The notes beneath the pieces are model-generated. The model was given only the letters and a program-made list of their open reading frames with translations. It searched no databases and was not told the origin of the DNA. The position numbers and the translations under genes are program-made. Positions 48,982 through 58,154 of a stretch of 64,000 nt of DNA are shown here, piece by piece. Origin of the DNA: Nitrosomonadales bacterium (GTDB taxonomy: Bacteria > Pseudomonadota > Gammaproteobacteria > Burkholderiales > Gallionellaceae). Numbering within the stretch: the first letter of the stretch is position 1; each line of letters opens with the position of its first letter. The stretch spans positions 1 to 64,000 of the forward strand of contig JAHFQY010000002.1 of NCBI GenBank assembly GCA_023259065.1, written 5' to 3'.

Positions 48982-50652
48982 TTAGCCTTGCTCTTTAGAC
49001 CATGAGTCCTTCAGCGTCACCGTGCGGTTGAATACCAGCTTCTTGCCCGGCTGATGATCGCGCCTGTCGGTGCAAAAATATCCCAGACGCTCGAACTGGT
49101 AGCGCGTCTCCGGCACTGCATCGTTGACTGCAGACTCGACCCAGCCCTGCACCACCGTCAATGAAGCCGGGTTGAGGTAGGTGAAAAAATCCACATCCTT
49201 TTCTGCATCGGGTTCGGGCACGGTAAACAGCCTGTCGTACAAGCGTATTTCCGCAGGCAGTGAGTGCTCGCGTGACAGGAAATGAATCACGCCCTTGACC
49301 TTGCGCCCCTCCGGATTCTTGCCCAGGGTATTGTGGTCTATGCTGCAGCGCAATTCGATCACCTTGCCGGCAGCATCCTTCACCACTTCATCGCAGCGCA
49401 TCACATAGCTGTAGCGCAAGCGTATCTCGCCGCCCAGAGTGAGCCGTTGCCAACCCGGCGGCGGCACTTCGGCAAAGTCATCCGCTTCAATCAGCAACTC
49501 TTTGGAGATCGGCACCATGCGGCTGCCAAACTCGGGATGATTGGGGTGGAAGCCCGCCTCGCGCGATTGGGCGCCGTCGAAGTTGGTGATGCTCACCTTG
49601 AGCGGGTTGATCACCGCCATCACGCGCGGCGCACGCATTTCCAGGTCTTCGCGCACAGCCCCCTCCATCACTGCCATGTCGACAATATTTTCACTTTTGG
49701 ATATGCCAATGCGATTTGCAAACTCGCGTATGCCTTCCGGCGTATAGCCGCGACGGCGCATACCGATAATGGTGGGCATGCGCGGGTCGTCCCAGCCGCT
49801 CACGTGTTTCTCGTTCACCAGCTGCAGCAGCTTGCGCTTGCTGGTAATGGTGTAATGCAACTCCAGGCGCGAAAACTCGGTCTGCTGCGGGTGGCAGTGC
49901 ACGGGCAGCTGGTCCAGCACCCAGTCATAAAGCGGGCGGTGGTCTGCAAATTCCAGCGTGCACAGGGAATGGGTGATGCCTTCCAGCGCGTCCGAGATGC
50001 AGTGGGTGTAGTCGTACATCGGGTAGATGCACCACTGGTCGCCGGTGCGAATGTGGTGGGCGCGGCGGATGCGGTAAATCGCCGGGTCGCGCATGTTGAT
50101 GTTGCCGGAAGCCATGTCTATCTTGGCGCGCAGCACCTTGGCGCCGTCGGAAAATTCACCGGCACGCATGCGCGCAAACAGATCCAGATTTTCTGCCACC
50201 GGGCGCTCGCGATACGGGCTGTTTTTGCCCGGCTGGGTCAGCGTGCCGCGATACTCGCGCATTTCTTCCGCACTCAGGTCTTCCACATAGGCCTTGCCCT
50301 GCTTGATCAGCTCGACCGCGTACTGGTACAGCTGCTCGAAGTAATCCGACGCCCAGCGCACCTCGCCATCCCACTGAAAACCCAGCCATTGCACGTCATC
50401 CTGAATCGAGCGCGCGAATTCCTCGCTTTCCTTTTCCGGATTGGTATCGTCAAAGCGCAGGTTGCATTTGCCCTGAAAATCGCGGGCCAGGCCAAAATTC
50501 AGGCAGATGGACTTGGCATGGCCAACGTGCAGATAGCCGTTGGGCTCAGGCGGAAAGCGGGTTACGATGCTTTTGTGCTTGCCGCTGGCCAGGTCGGATT
50601 CGATCAGGTTGCGGATGAAATTGGAGGCGGGCGCCGGTGCGTTGCTGCTCAT
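48982..50652 (-). CDS. glnS: glutaminyl-tRNA synthetase
   Basis: This 556-residue class I enzyme charges tRNA-Gln directly. It has the HIGH-type motif HVGH (42-45, in [17 protein letters not shown]) and the KMSKS-type element [10 protein letters not shown]. Blocks VWLGFQWDG-like and [20 protein letters not shown] are typical of bacterial GlnRS, not GluRS. A possible -10 (TAAAAT, 50684-50689) precedes the ATG by about 30 bases. Its presence suggests that charging does not depend on GatCAB for Gln. Confidence 0.97.
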   Translation of the reverse strand: MSSNAPAPASNFIRNLIESDLASGKHKSIVTRFPPEPNGYLHVGHAKSICLNFGLARDFQGKCNLRFDDTNPEKESEEFARSIQDDVQWLGFQWDGEVRWASDYFEQLYQYAVELIKQGKAYVEDLSAEEMREYRGTLTQPGKNSPYRERPVAENLDLFARMRAGEFSDGAKVLRAKIDMASGNINMRDPAIYRIRRAHHIRTGDQWCIYPMYDYTHCISDALEGITHSLCTLEFADHRPLYDWVLDQLPVHCHPQQTEFSRLELHYTITSKRKLLQLVNEKHVSGWDDPRMPTIIGMRRRGYTPEGIREFANRIGISKSENIVDMAVMEGAVREDLEMRAPRVMAVINPLKVSITNFDGAQSREAGFHPNHPEFGSRMVPISKELLIEADDFAEVPPPGWQRLTLGGEIRLRYSYVMRCDEVVKDAAGKVIELRCSIDHNTLGKNPEGRKVKGVIHFLSREHSLPAEIRLYDRLFTVPEPDAEKDVDFFTYLNPASLTVVQGWVESAVNDAVPETRYQFERLGYFCTDRRDHQPGKKLVFNRTVTLKDSWSKEQG

Positions 50653-50740
50653 GGTCGGATTTCAGGTTGCCTTAAAGGCTGGAATTTTACCCGAAAACTG
50701 GCGAGCCTAGACATCCAGCCCCCTACAGGGCCTTGATTAC

Positions 50741-50771
50741 TTGTGAAAGCGGCGGTCATATTTGGTAGAAT
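50741..50771 (+). promoter_or_regulatory. extended -10 promoter of the TPR/L,D-transpeptidase operon
   Basis: TGGTAGAAT (50763-50771) is an extended -10 element. TTGTGA at 50741-50746 is 19 bases away and GTGAAA at 50743-50748 is 17. The start would lie about 50 bases before the ATG at 50828; the leader has a small GCAGG/CCTGC stem. Confidence 0.55.
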
Positions 50772-50827
50772 CCTGTTCCTTTTGCAGGCTGGCCCCTGCC
50801 ATAACCATTTTGGAAACTTTAAGCTCA

Positions 50828-51883
50828 ATGAATATGTTCAATCAGTTTTGCCAACGTGCCGCGCCATGCGCGCTGTTGCTGGGCGCGCTGCTGGGCTTCG
50901 GCCTTGCCTCTGCCCATGCAGATGAAGTGCAGGATGCGAACAAGCTGTTCAAGCAGGGGCAGCACGCCCAAGCGCTGGAAAAAGTGGACGCCTTCCTCGC
51001 CCACAAGCCCAAGGACGCACCGGCACGCTTTCTGAAGGGGCTGATCAAGGCGGAGCAGGGCAATACGGATGAGGCCATCCGCATCTTCTCCGCACTGACC
51101 GAGGACTATCCCGAGCTGCCCGAGCCCTACAACAACCTGGCCGTGCTGTATGCCGGCCAGGGCCAGTATGAAAAAGCCAAGGTGGCCCTGGAAATGGCCA
51201 TCCGCACCCATCCCAGCTACTCCACCGCGCACGAAAACCTGGGCGACATTTACGCCAAAATGGCCAGCCAGGCTTATGACCGCGCCCTGCAGCTGGATAA
51301 AAGCAATACCAGCACCCAGACCAAACTGGCGCTGATCAAGGATCTGTTCAGCAGCAACGGCAAGGGCAGCAAAACCTCCGCCACTGTTGTAGCCAGCGCA
51401 GCGCCAGCCCAGGCCTCGGCACCGGCAGCTGCCAGCACGCCAGCGGTTGCCACTGCAGCGCTGCCAGTTGTCCAGCCCGTTGCCGCCGTGTCAGCGGTGG
51501 CGCTGCCCGCCAGCCTGGTCAAACCAACTCCCACAACGGGCAGCGGCGAGGAAGTGCTCAAGGCCGTGCAGGACTGGGCTGAAGCATGGTCCAGCAACAA
51601 CGTGCCCAAGTACCTCGCCTTCTATGCCAGGGACTTCAAGATCCCCGGCAACGAAAGCCGCAGCAGCTGGGAAAAGCAGCGCCATGAGCGCATCGCCAAG
51701 CCCAAATCCATTCAGGTCAGCATCAGCGGCGCCAAGGTCAAGCTGGGCGATCCCGCCCATGCGACTATCAGCTTCAGGCAGTTCTACCGTTCCGGCACGC
51801 TGAAGACCTCTACCCTCAAGACGCTGGAAATGGTTAAACTGAACGATAAATGGCTAATCCAGGAAGAGCGCGCAGGTAAATAA
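50828..51883 (+). CDS. exported TPR protein with NTF2-like C-terminal domain
   Basis: From the ATG at 50828 the product is 351 residues. It has a signal peptide (cut about AHA/DE at residue 31), TPR repeats (about 35-175), an alanine-rich linker, and a C-terminal NTF2/SnoaL-like domain of about 110 residues (VQDWAEAWSSNNVPKYLAFY). The same domain occurs at the end of the next protein. The gene is 3 bp before the L,D-transpeptidase gene. A role in cell-wall remodelling is inferred from that pairing. Confidence 0.82.
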   Translation: MNMFNQFCQRAAPCALLLGALLGFGLASAHADEVQDANKLFKQGQHAQALEKVDAFLAHKPKDAPARFLKGLIKAEQGNTDEAIRIFSALTEDYPELPEPYNNLAVLYAGQGQYEKAKVALEMAIRTHPSYSTAHENLGDIYAKMASQAYDRALQLDKSNTSTQTKLALIKDLFSSNGKGSKTSATVVASAAPAQASAPAAASTPAVATAALPVVQPVAAVSAVALPASLVKPTPTTGSGEEVLKAVQDWAEAWSSNNVPKYLAFYARDFKIPGNESRSSWEKQRHERIAKPKSIQVSISGAKVKLGDPAHATISFRQFYRSGTLKTSTLKTLEMVKLNDKWLIQEERAGK

Positions 51884-51886
51884 CTA

Positions 51887-53056
51887 ATGCGTTACACATA
51901 CTTCACCCCCTTGTTGTTAACCCTGTGCCTGGGCTCGGCACAGGCGGGTGATGTCGACTCGCGCAACATGGAGGCGCTGCTGGCCAAGAGCCTGCAGGCG
52001 GTGCGCAACAACCACCTCGATACCGCACTCAACGACGTAGACTCGCTGCTCAAGACCTACCCCAATTTCAAGCTGGCGCAACTGGTCAAGGGCGACCTGT
52101 TGCTGGCCCGTGCCAAGCCCATCAGCGACTTTGGCAACGCACCGGATGCTCCACGCGAACGCCTCGATGACCTGCGCGATGAGGCACGTGCACGTCTGCA
52201 ACGCGTACAGCAGCAGCAACCGCTCACACAGAGCTCAAGATACTTGTGGCAGCTCAACCCCCAGCAGAATTACGCCATCGTGGTGGATACCAGCAAATCC
52301 ACGCTGTATCTGTACAAGAATGTGAATGGTGAAGCGCGCTATGTGGAAGACTTCTACATCAGCGTGGGCAAAAAAGGCGCCGACAAGGCAGCCGAGGGCG
52401 ACCAGAAAACCCCGCTGGGGGTTTACTTCATCAACTCGCATCTCAACAAAAGCCAGCTTACCGATTTTTACGGCAGCGGCGCCTTCCCCCTGAATTACCC
52501 GAACGAGTGGGACAAGAGACAGGGCCGCGACGGCCACGGCATCTGGCTGCATGGCACGCCCAGCGACACCTACAGCCGCCCGCCGCTGGCCAGCAATGGC
52601 TGCGTGGTGCTGTCCAACAGCGACCTCACCCACCTGGAGCAATCCCTGCAAATCGGCCTGACTCCGGTCATCATCACCCGCAATATGGAATGGAGCGATG
52701 AAACCGACAGGGCCGACCGCGAGGCATTGCTGAAAGCGGTTGAGCAGTGGCGCAGCGACTGGTCCAGCCTGAACACCGACGCCTACCTGACCCACTACGC
52801 AACCGACTTCACCTCGGGTGGCGCAAACCTTGAAGCCTGGTCGCAGCAAAAGCGCCAGGTGAATTCCGGCAAATCCTGGATCAAGGTCAACCTGTCCAAC
52901 CTGAGCGCCTTCCCCTACCCCAGCCAGCCCAACCTGGTGGTGGTGAGCTTCGAGCAGGACTATGCCAGCAACAACCTGGTAAACCGCATGAAGAAGCGCC
53001 AGTACTGGATGAAACGCGATAATCGCTGGCAAATCGTTTATGAAGGATCCGCATAA
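51887..53056 (+). CDS. L,D-transpeptidase (YkuD) with NTF2-like C-terminal domain
   Basis: L,D-transpeptidases make 3-3 peptidoglycan crosslinks or attach proteins to the wall. The 389-residue protein has a signal peptide (cut at about SAQA/GD), a helical N-terminal part and a YkuD domain (about 127-270). The domain has the catalytic pattern GIWLHGTP (His222) and SNGCVVLSN (Cys239). The C-terminal 110 residues ([20 protein letters not shown]) match the NTF2-like domain of the upstream gene. It overlaps the cyclophilin gene by one base. Confidence 0.92.
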   Translation: MRYTYFTPLLLTLCLGSAQAGDVDSRNMEALLAKSLQAVRNNHLDTALNDVDSLLKTYPNFKLAQLVKGDLLLARAKPISDFGNAPDAPRERLDDLRDEARARLQRVQQQQPLTQSSRYLWQLNPQQNYAIVVDTSKSTLYLYKNVNGEARYVEDFYISVGKKGADKAAEGDQKTPLGVYFINSHLNKSQLTDFYGSGAFPLNYPNEWDKRQGRDGHGIWLHGTPSDTYSRPPLASNGCVVLSNSDLTHLEQSLQIGLTPVIITRNMEWSDETDRADREALLKAVEQWRSDWSSLNTDAYLTHYATDFTSGGANLEAWSQQKRQVNSGKSWIKVNLSNLSAFPYPSQPNLVVVSFEQDYASNNLVNRMKKRQYWMKRDNRWQIVYEGSA

Positions 53057-53664
53057 TGAAATCACTACGCATCACTTTTTTCGCTTTCCTGCTGCTGAGC
53101 CTGGGCCTGGGTTCAGCATGCAGCGCAGCCCCCACTTCGAACACCACTACTAAACAAGGAAAAGCAACCATGGTCAAACTTCACACCAATCACGGCGTCA
53201 TCACCCTGCAACTGGATGCCGAAAAAGCTCCCGTTACCGTCCAGAACTTTCTGGATTACGTGAATAGCGGCCATTTCAACAACACCATCTTCCACCGCGT
53301 GATCGACAGCTTCATGATCCAGGGCGGCGGCTTCGAGCCAGGCATGAAACAGAAGTCTGTCAATGCACCGATCAAGAATGAAGCTGCCAACGGCCTCTCC
53401 AACGACAAATACACCATTGCCATGGCGCGCACCAACGACCCGCAATCCGCTACTGCACAGTTCTTTATCAACACCAAGAACAACAGCTTCCTCAACTTCA
53501 CTGCCCCCAACCCGCAGGGCTACGGCTACTGCGTATTCGGCAAAGTGGTTGAGGGCATGGACGTGGTGGACACCATCGGCAAGGTCAAAACCGGCAACAA
53601 TGCCGGCCACGCAGACGTGCCCAAAGAAGACGTGATCATCACCAAAGCTGAAGTAGTCAAGTAA
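53056..53664 (+). CDS. cyclophilin-type peptidyl-prolyl isomerase with signal peptide and internal start
   Basis: The 202-residue protein has a signal peptide ([20 protein letters not shown]) followed by a 164-residue cyclophilin domain with [20 protein letters not shown] and [17 protein letters not shown]; the active-site Arg, Phe and Gln are present. An internal ATG at 53170 ([14 protein letters not shown]) is exactly where cytoplasmic PpiB proteins begin, and it has AAGGA 8 bases upstream. Both a periplasmic and a cytoplasmic form are possible. It is the last gene before a terminator. Confidence 0.93.
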   Translation: MKSLRITFFAFLLLSLGLGSACSAAPTSNTTTKQGKATMVKLHTNHGVITLQLDAEKAPVTVQNFLDYVNSGHFNNTIFHRVIDSFMIQGGGFEPGMKQKSVNAPIKNEAANGLSNDKYTIAMARTNDPQSATAQFFINTKNNSFLNFTAPNPQGYGYCVFGKVVEGMDVVDTIGKVKTGNNAGHADVPKEDVIITKAEVVK

Positions 53665-53672
53665 TCAGCAAG

Positions 53673-53699
53673 ACGGCGCTCCAGGCGCCGTTTTCTTTT
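53673..53699 (+). terminator. intrinsic terminator after the cyclophilin gene
   Basis: ACGGCGC (53673-53679) pairs perfectly with GCGCCGT (53685-53691) around a TCCAG loop and is followed by TTTTCTTTT. It ends 3 bases before the lpxH ATG. Confidence 0.85.
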
Positions 53700-53702
53700 G
53701 CA

Positions 53703-54428
53703 ATGCCCCACACCTTATTCATCTCGGACTTGCACCTGTGCGAAGAGCAGACGCACACCACGCAGTTATTCCTGAAATTCATGCAGCACACGGCGCCACA
53801 AGCCGAGGCGCTCTACATACTCGGCGACCTGTTTGAATACTGGGCGGGCGATGATGATCTCGACACGCCTTTTCACCGCACCATTACGGCATCGCTGCAT
53901 GCCCTGGGCACGCACGGGACGCGCATATTCATCATGCACGGCAACCGCGATTTCCTGATGGATGAACGACTGGCCCAGGCTTGCTGTGCCACCCTGCTGC
54001 CCGACCCCACCCTGCTTGATCTATATGGCCAGCCCACCCTGCTTAGCCATGGCGACATCCTGTGCACGGATGACGCGCAGTATCAGGCTTTTCGCCAGCA
54101 GGTGCGCAACCCGGAGTGGCGCGCGGCATTTCTCGCCCAGCCCCTGACGCAACGCAAGGCGCAGATCGAGCAGCTGCGCCAGCTGAGCGAGAGCCAGAAA
54201 CAGGTAAAGAGCATGGACATCATGGACGTCAACGCGGATGCGGTTGCCCGGCTGCTGCGCGAGCAGCATTACCCGCGCCTGATCCACGGCCACACCCACC
54301 GCCTCGCGCTGCACCAGCACAGCGTGGATAAGCACACATGCCAACGCTGGGTGCTGGGAGACTGGCACCAGACCGGCAATACCTTGCTATGCGACGCGCA
54401 GGGCTGCCGGCGACTGGATATTCAATAA
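53703..54428 (+). CDS. lpxH: UDP-2,3-diacylglucosamine diphosphatase
   Basis: LpxH hydrolyses UDP-2,3-diacylglucosamine to lipid X in lipid A synthesis. The 241-residue metallophosphoesterase has all motifs: SDLHLCEE, LGDLFEYWAGDD, MHGNRDFLM, LSHGDILCTDD and IHGHTHRLALH. The start MPHTLFISDLHL is fixed by conservation, yet it lies 3 bases after a terminator U-run and has no ribosome-binding site. Expression may depend on read-through or on an unusual initiation. Confidence 0.96.
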   Translation: MPHTLFISDLHLCEEQTHTTQLFLKFMQHTAPQAEALYILGDLFEYWAGDDDLDTPFHRTITASLHALGTHGTRIFIMHGNRDFLMDERLAQACCATLLPDPTLLDLYGQPTLLSHGDILCTDDAQYQAFRQQVRNPEWRAAFLAQPLTQRKAQIEQLRQLSESQKQVKSMDIMDVNADAVARLLREQHYPRLIHGHTHRLALHQHSVDKHTCQRWVLGDWHQTGNTLLCDAQGCRRLDIQ

Positions 54429-54480
54429 GCGCGGGCTGCTTGCACCGCCCTGCCAATCTATGTGTATGAAAGGATGAACC

Positions 54481-55035
54481 ATGAAAATCTGGCTTGCTGT
54501 ATTTCTCCTGTTTGTCACGCTGCCAGTTTCGGCAGCGGCCATCTACAAATGCAAGAAACCCGAAGGTGGATTCCTTTACCAGGAGAAACCCTGTGCCGCT
54601 GAAACCGAATCCGTTTCTTCCTGGCAATCACGCGCAGCAACTGAGGTAGAAACCGATCCAGCCAATCCTGGCGGCAACGGTGTATTTATTATTGGCCAGG
54701 GGCACAACGGACACTATTTTGTTGATGGGGCAATCAATGATCATTTCCTAACCTTTGCCATAGACACCGGCGCGTCAGTTGTTTCAATACCACTGGGCCT
54801 GGCCAATTCCGCCGGACTGAATTGCGAGCGCAGGGGCGCCGTACAAACTGCCAATGGCGTATCGAGCGTTTGCTATGTCACCATCCAGAAATTAACCTTT
54901 GGCAACTTCACACTCCGCAACGTGGAGGCCATGGCCGTACCCAATCTCAGCCAGCCCTTGCTGGGCATGAATGTCCTGAAAAGGTTTAATATAGAACAGA
55001 AGAATGGCCAGATGAGCCTCACCAGACAATATTAG
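54481..55035 (+). CDS. DUF4124 protein fused to a retropepsin-like aspartic protease
   Basis: The 184-residue exported protein has a signal peptide (cut near residue 20), a DUF4124 segment (AIYKCKKPEGGFLYQEKPC), a linker, and a single retropepsin-type domain with the catalytic motif DTGAS (95-99) and LLGMNVLKRFNIEQ near the end. Clan AA proteases of this type work as dimers in the periplasm or membrane. AAGGATG lies just upstream of the ATG. Substrate unknown. Confidence 0.85.
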   Translation: MKIWLAVFLLFVTLPVSAAAIYKCKKPEGGFLYQEKPCAAETESVSSWQSRAATEVETDPANPGGNGVFIIGQGHNGHYFVDGAINDHFLTFAIDTGASVVSIPLGLANSAGLNCERRGAVQTANGVSSVCYVTIQKLTFGNFTLRNVEAMAVPNLSQPLLGMNVLKRFNIEQKNGQMSLTRQY

Positions 55036-55093
55036 CCGCGCGGGACTTTGATCCCGAACACATCACCAATCAAGACTGCAAAGAGAGAGCTCC

Positions 55094-55552
55094 ATGTTCA
55101 ATCAACTCCTGCTTTTCATGGTATTGGCACTTGCAAGCGGCGTCGCCAACGCCAAGGTTTACAAGTGGGTGGACCAGAACGGCGAAACGCATTACTCGGA
55201 AAAAGCCCCCGCCGAACAAAAAGTTTCCGAAGTACCCATTTCCCCCGCTCCTGCACTTGATAATGCTGGAAACAATGATCAGCCGAACAAGATCAAGCGC
55301 GAACTTGAATCCGAGATAAAGGCAAGCAAGGCCAATCGGGAAGCACAGGAAAATGCCCGGGCTGCACAACAAGCAGAGATCAGAAAGTCCAAATGCATGG
55401 AGGCGCGCAACAGGCTGGAGATGTATCAGCAGCAAGTGCCCATATTTACGAGGGATGCGAATAACGAAAGAGTGTACCTGGACGATGACACACGCGCAGC
55501 CAGGATCAAGATGCTGACGGAAGGAATTGCGCAGAATTGTGCAGGCCTTTAA
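55094..55552 (+). CDS. exported DUF4124 protein
   Basis: The 152-residue protein has a signal peptide (MFNQLLLFMVLALASGVANA) followed by the DUF4124 motif KVYKWVDQNGETHYSEKAP. The rest is a charged, probably coiled region (LESEIKASKANREAQENARA) and ends with a single C-terminal cysteine. It follows the DUF4124-retropepsin gene by 58 bp and may be cotranscribed. Function of the family is unknown. Confidence 0.82.
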   Translation: MFNQLLLFMVLALASGVANAKVYKWVDQNGETHYSEKAPAEQKVSEVPISPAPALDNAGNNDQPNKIKRELESEIKASKANREAQENARAAQQAEIRKSKCMEARNRLEMYQQQVPIFTRDANNERVYLDDDTRAARIKMLTEGIAQNCAGL

Positions 55553-55624
55553 CCTGGGAACCTCAGTTGACCACTCATCTGCACGCTTAAAGTAATGAAG
55601 GTAATGAATTTAATTGCCCATCCT

Positions 55625-55721
55625 GGATTCACCCAACTGGTGAGTCCGCTACAGGCCGAATTGCACGGTTTTTGTGACGCATGGCGGCGTTGTAACTCCT
55701 TGCCCTACACCACAAAAACCG
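55625..55721. repeat. structured element in the DUF4124-MFS spacer
   Basis: The 222-bp spacer before the MFS gene holds two stems: GGATTCACC/GGTGAGTCC (55625-55633 with 55639-55647, one G-T) and a perfect 11-bp pair CGGTTTTTGTG/CACAAAAACCG (55666-55676 with 55711-55721). A short reading frame of up to 49 codons crosses it but looks like chance. It looks like a dispersed structured repeat; only one copy is in this window. Confidence 0.45.
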
Positions 55722-55774
55722 CACACTTCGACCTGTCCAACTGAGGTTTCCAGGTTTAAACAACACACGACAAC

Positions 55775-56950
55775 ATGAACCGTAACGTCCTCATCCTGGC
55801 ACTCTGCCAGGCCATGCTGTTCACCGGCATCGGCCTGGTAATCTCATCTTCCGCGCTGATCGGCAAGGAGCTGGCGCCCAGCCCGGCCTGGGCCACGCTG
55901 CCGCTGGCCATGCAGTATCTGACCACCATGCTGGTCGCGTATTACTTCTCGCATCTGATGAAGAAAAAGGGGCGGCGCCATGTGTTCATACGTGGCGCGC
56001 TGACCGGTTCTGTCGGCGTGATCATCGCCTCCATCGGCATCTGGCTGGGAAATTTTTACCTGTTCACCGCCGCCAGCCTGCTTATCGGCGTGCATACCGC
56101 GATTGCCCAGTTCTACCGCTTCGCCGCGGCCGAGGCCGTGCCTGCCGAGCTCAAGGCCAGGGCCATCTCGCTGACATTGGCCGGTGGCGTGTTTGCCGCA
56201 TTTATCGGCCCCAACCTTGCGCGCTACACCAGAAACCTGATGGAGCATGCATTCCTGGCCAGCTTCCTGAGCCTGATCATCATCACTGCCGCCGCGGCAT
56301 GGCTGGCTTCCAGGCTGGATCTGCCGCCAGTGCCAGCGGATGAAAGCCACCAGGGAGCACGCCCCCTGCTGCAGATCGCCACACAGGAAAAATACATGGT
56401 CGCGCTGCTTGCCGCCATGGTCGGCTATGGCGTGATGAACTTCCTGATGACGGCCACACCGCTGGCCATGAACAGCTATGGCTGCTCGTTCCCCAGCACC
56501 ACCTGGGTGATACAGTGGCATCTGGTGGCGATGTTCGCACCTTCGTTCTTTACCGGGGATTTGATTCGAAAAATTGGCGTGCTGCAGGTCATGCTGACGG
56601 GCTGCGTGCTGATTCTCGCTTGCGCACTGACCAACCTTGCCGGCACAACTGAAACGCATTTCGAGACAGCGCTGATACTGCTAGGGGTAGGCTGGAACTT
56701 CCTGTATGTCGGCGCCACCACACTGCTGACAGAAACCTACACGCCCAATGAGAAATCCACGGCACAGGGACTGAATGACACCCTGGTTTTCGCAACCCTG
56801 ACCTTCACCTCGCTGGCATCGGGCGCGATGATCACCCATTTCGGCTGGCCCACCATCAACACCTACTCCACCATACCGGTGCTGGTCGTGAGCAGCGGCC
56901 TGGTATGGCTGCTGCTCAGATCACGTGCCCCCGCAAGCAGGAACACCTGA
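55775..56950 (+). CDS. major facilitator superfamily transporter
   Basis: The 391-residue protein has about 12 hydrophobic segments, with basic loops after TM2 (HLMKKKGRRHVFIRG) in the place of the MFS motif A. The first half is cut by a charged central loop (LDLPPVPADESHQGARPLLQ). No substrate can be named. No clear ribosome-binding site precedes the ATG. It is convergent with the nuclease gene, 5 bp apart. Confidence 0.88.
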   Translation: MNRNVLILALCQAMLFTGIGLVISSSALIGKELAPSPAWATLPLAMQYLTTMLVAYYFSHLMKKKGRRHVFIRGALTGSVGVIIASIGIWLGNFYLFTAASLLIGVHTAIAQFYRFAAAEAVPAELKARAISLTLAGGVFAAFIGPNLARYTRNLMEHAFLASFLSLIIITAAAAWLASRLDLPPVPADESHQGARPLLQIATQEKYMVALLAAMVGYGVMNFLMTATPLAMNSYGCSFPSTTWVIQWHLVAMFAPSFFTGDLIRKIGVLQVMLTGCVLILACALTNLAGTTETHFETALILLGVGWNFLYVGATTLLTETYTPNEKSTAQGLNDTLVFATLTFTSLASGAMITHFGWPTINTYSTIPVLVVSSGLVWLLLRSRAPASRNT

Positions 56951-56955
56951 TCGCC

Positions 56956-57633
56956 CTAGCGCAGCGGCCGCCGCCTGGATTCACACAGATCATCGCACGG
57001 CACCCCGTCACCATTACCATCCAGCGTTTTCACCCCGCACTGGCGCAAATAAAAATTTGCCTCATCACAGGAACTCATCTGTTCACAATGGTGTTTATTG
57101 CTGCAGGCGGCATCGCGCGCAGCAACCGGTGCCGCTGACTTCGCGTGCTGTTGCGGAGCAGGAGCAACTGCAGGATGCATCTTGCGCCACTGCTCGGGCG
57201 GCAGCGGGCTTTCAGCCTGCGCCCACAGGCCGCGGCGGGCTTGCTGCGCCTCGCTCTGCAGGGCCAGGTAATGTTTATTGCTGTGAAAGTGCGAGTATTC
57301 CCACGCCATGCCGCTGCGCACCTGTTCCGCATTCACGCTGCGCCCGTCCACGCTGACCTCGGCGACCATGCGCCCGTAGTTGTCCATGGCCTGACTGTTC
57401 ACGCGCACCTGTTTCTTCAGCACCATATTGAGCAGCGCCTGGCGCGACTGCGTGCCGTACTCCTGCGCCTTTTCCGGCGCGTCGATATTGGCCAGCCTCA
57501 CCTTGAGCTGCTTGCCATCCCGCAGCAGCAATATGGTATCGCCATCCATTACCGCAATGACTTTGGCGTTGAACTCTTCTGCATGGACAGGATGGCAGGC
57601 AACAACGGCAAGCAACAGCAGAAACAGGCGCAT
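56956..57633 (-). CDS. exported thermonuclease-like protein with Excalibur domain
   Basis: From the ATG at 57633 the product is 225 residues: a signal peptide (MRLFLLLLAVVACHPVHA), an SNase domain (about 20-140) and a C-terminal calcium-binding Excalibur motif (LDGNGDGVPCDDLC) with a cysteine-rich stretch before it. The SNase residues DGDT, VRLANIDAPE and DNYGRMVAEV include the expected catalytic Arg and Glu. GGGG lies about 8 bases upstream. It is probably a secreted or periplasmic Ca-dependent nuclease. Confidence 0.92.
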   Translation of the reverse strand: MRLFLLLLAVVACHPVHAEEFNAKVIAVMDGDTILLLRDGKQLKVRLANIDAPEKAQEYGTQSRQALLNMVLKKQVRVNSQAMDNYGRMVAEVSVDGRSVNAEQVRSGMAWEYSHFHSNKHYLALQSEAQQARRGLWAQAESPLPPEQWRKMHPAVAPAPQQHAKSAAPVAARDAACSNKHHCEQMSSCDEANFYLRQCGVKTLDGNGDGVPCDDLCESRRRPLR

Positions 57634-57650
57634 CGCATTCCCCTTTACGG

Positions 57651-58154
57651 TTACAGCACGCTTTTCACCAGCGCCATGCACAACAGCGCATAGCCCGCCG
57701 CGAGTATGTCGTCGAACATGACCCCCAGCCCGCCGTGCCAGGTCTTGTCGAAATGGCGTATGGGTTGCGGCTTGACGATATCAAAAAATCTGAACAGCAC
57801 GAATGCAAACACCTGCCATTGCCAGCCTTCCGGCGTAAAGAACAGCACCAGCAGGAATGCCACGATTTCGTCCCACACGATGCCGCCGTAATCCGCCACG
57901 CCCAGCTCGCGCCCGGTTTTTTCGCACACCCACACACCAAAGGCAAACGCCCAGATCAGCACCAGAATGAACAGCGCATCGCTCAGGCGCGGGGCCAGAT
58001 ACCAGTAGATGGGAAAGGCGACCAGCGTGCCCGCCGTGCCCGGGCCACGCGGCGACAAGCCGCTGCCGAAACCGAACGCCAGAAAATGGGCTGGATGACT
58101 GAGCAGAAAGCGCCAGTCGGGTTTGAAACGCAATTGATCATGCAAAGTGGTCAT
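57651..58154 (-). CDS. pgpA: phosphatidylglycerophosphatase A
   Basis: PgpA removes phosphate from phosphatidylglycerophosphate in the inner membrane. The 167-residue protein has GLSPRGPGTAGTLVAFPIYW and ADYGGIVWDEIVAFLLVLFF, both family signatures, and several hydrophobic segments. It overlaps the end of thiL by 17 bp, the usual thiL-pgpA pairing. Confidence 0.95.
   Translation of the reverse strand: MTTLHDQLRFKPDWRFLLSHPAHFLAFGFGSGLSPRGPGTAGTLVAFPIYWYLAPRLSDALFILVLIWAFAFGVWVCEKTGRELGVADYGGIVWDEIVAFLLVLFFTPEGWQWQVFAFVLFRFFDIVKPQPIRHFDKTWHGGLGVMFDDILAAGYALLCMALVKSVL

Noticed and set aside
55595-55744. A 49-codon frame (MKVMNLIAHPGFTQL...) before the MFS gene
   Set aside because: It runs through two strong stems of a structured element, has a poor ribosome-binding site, and no recognised similarity; probably chance.
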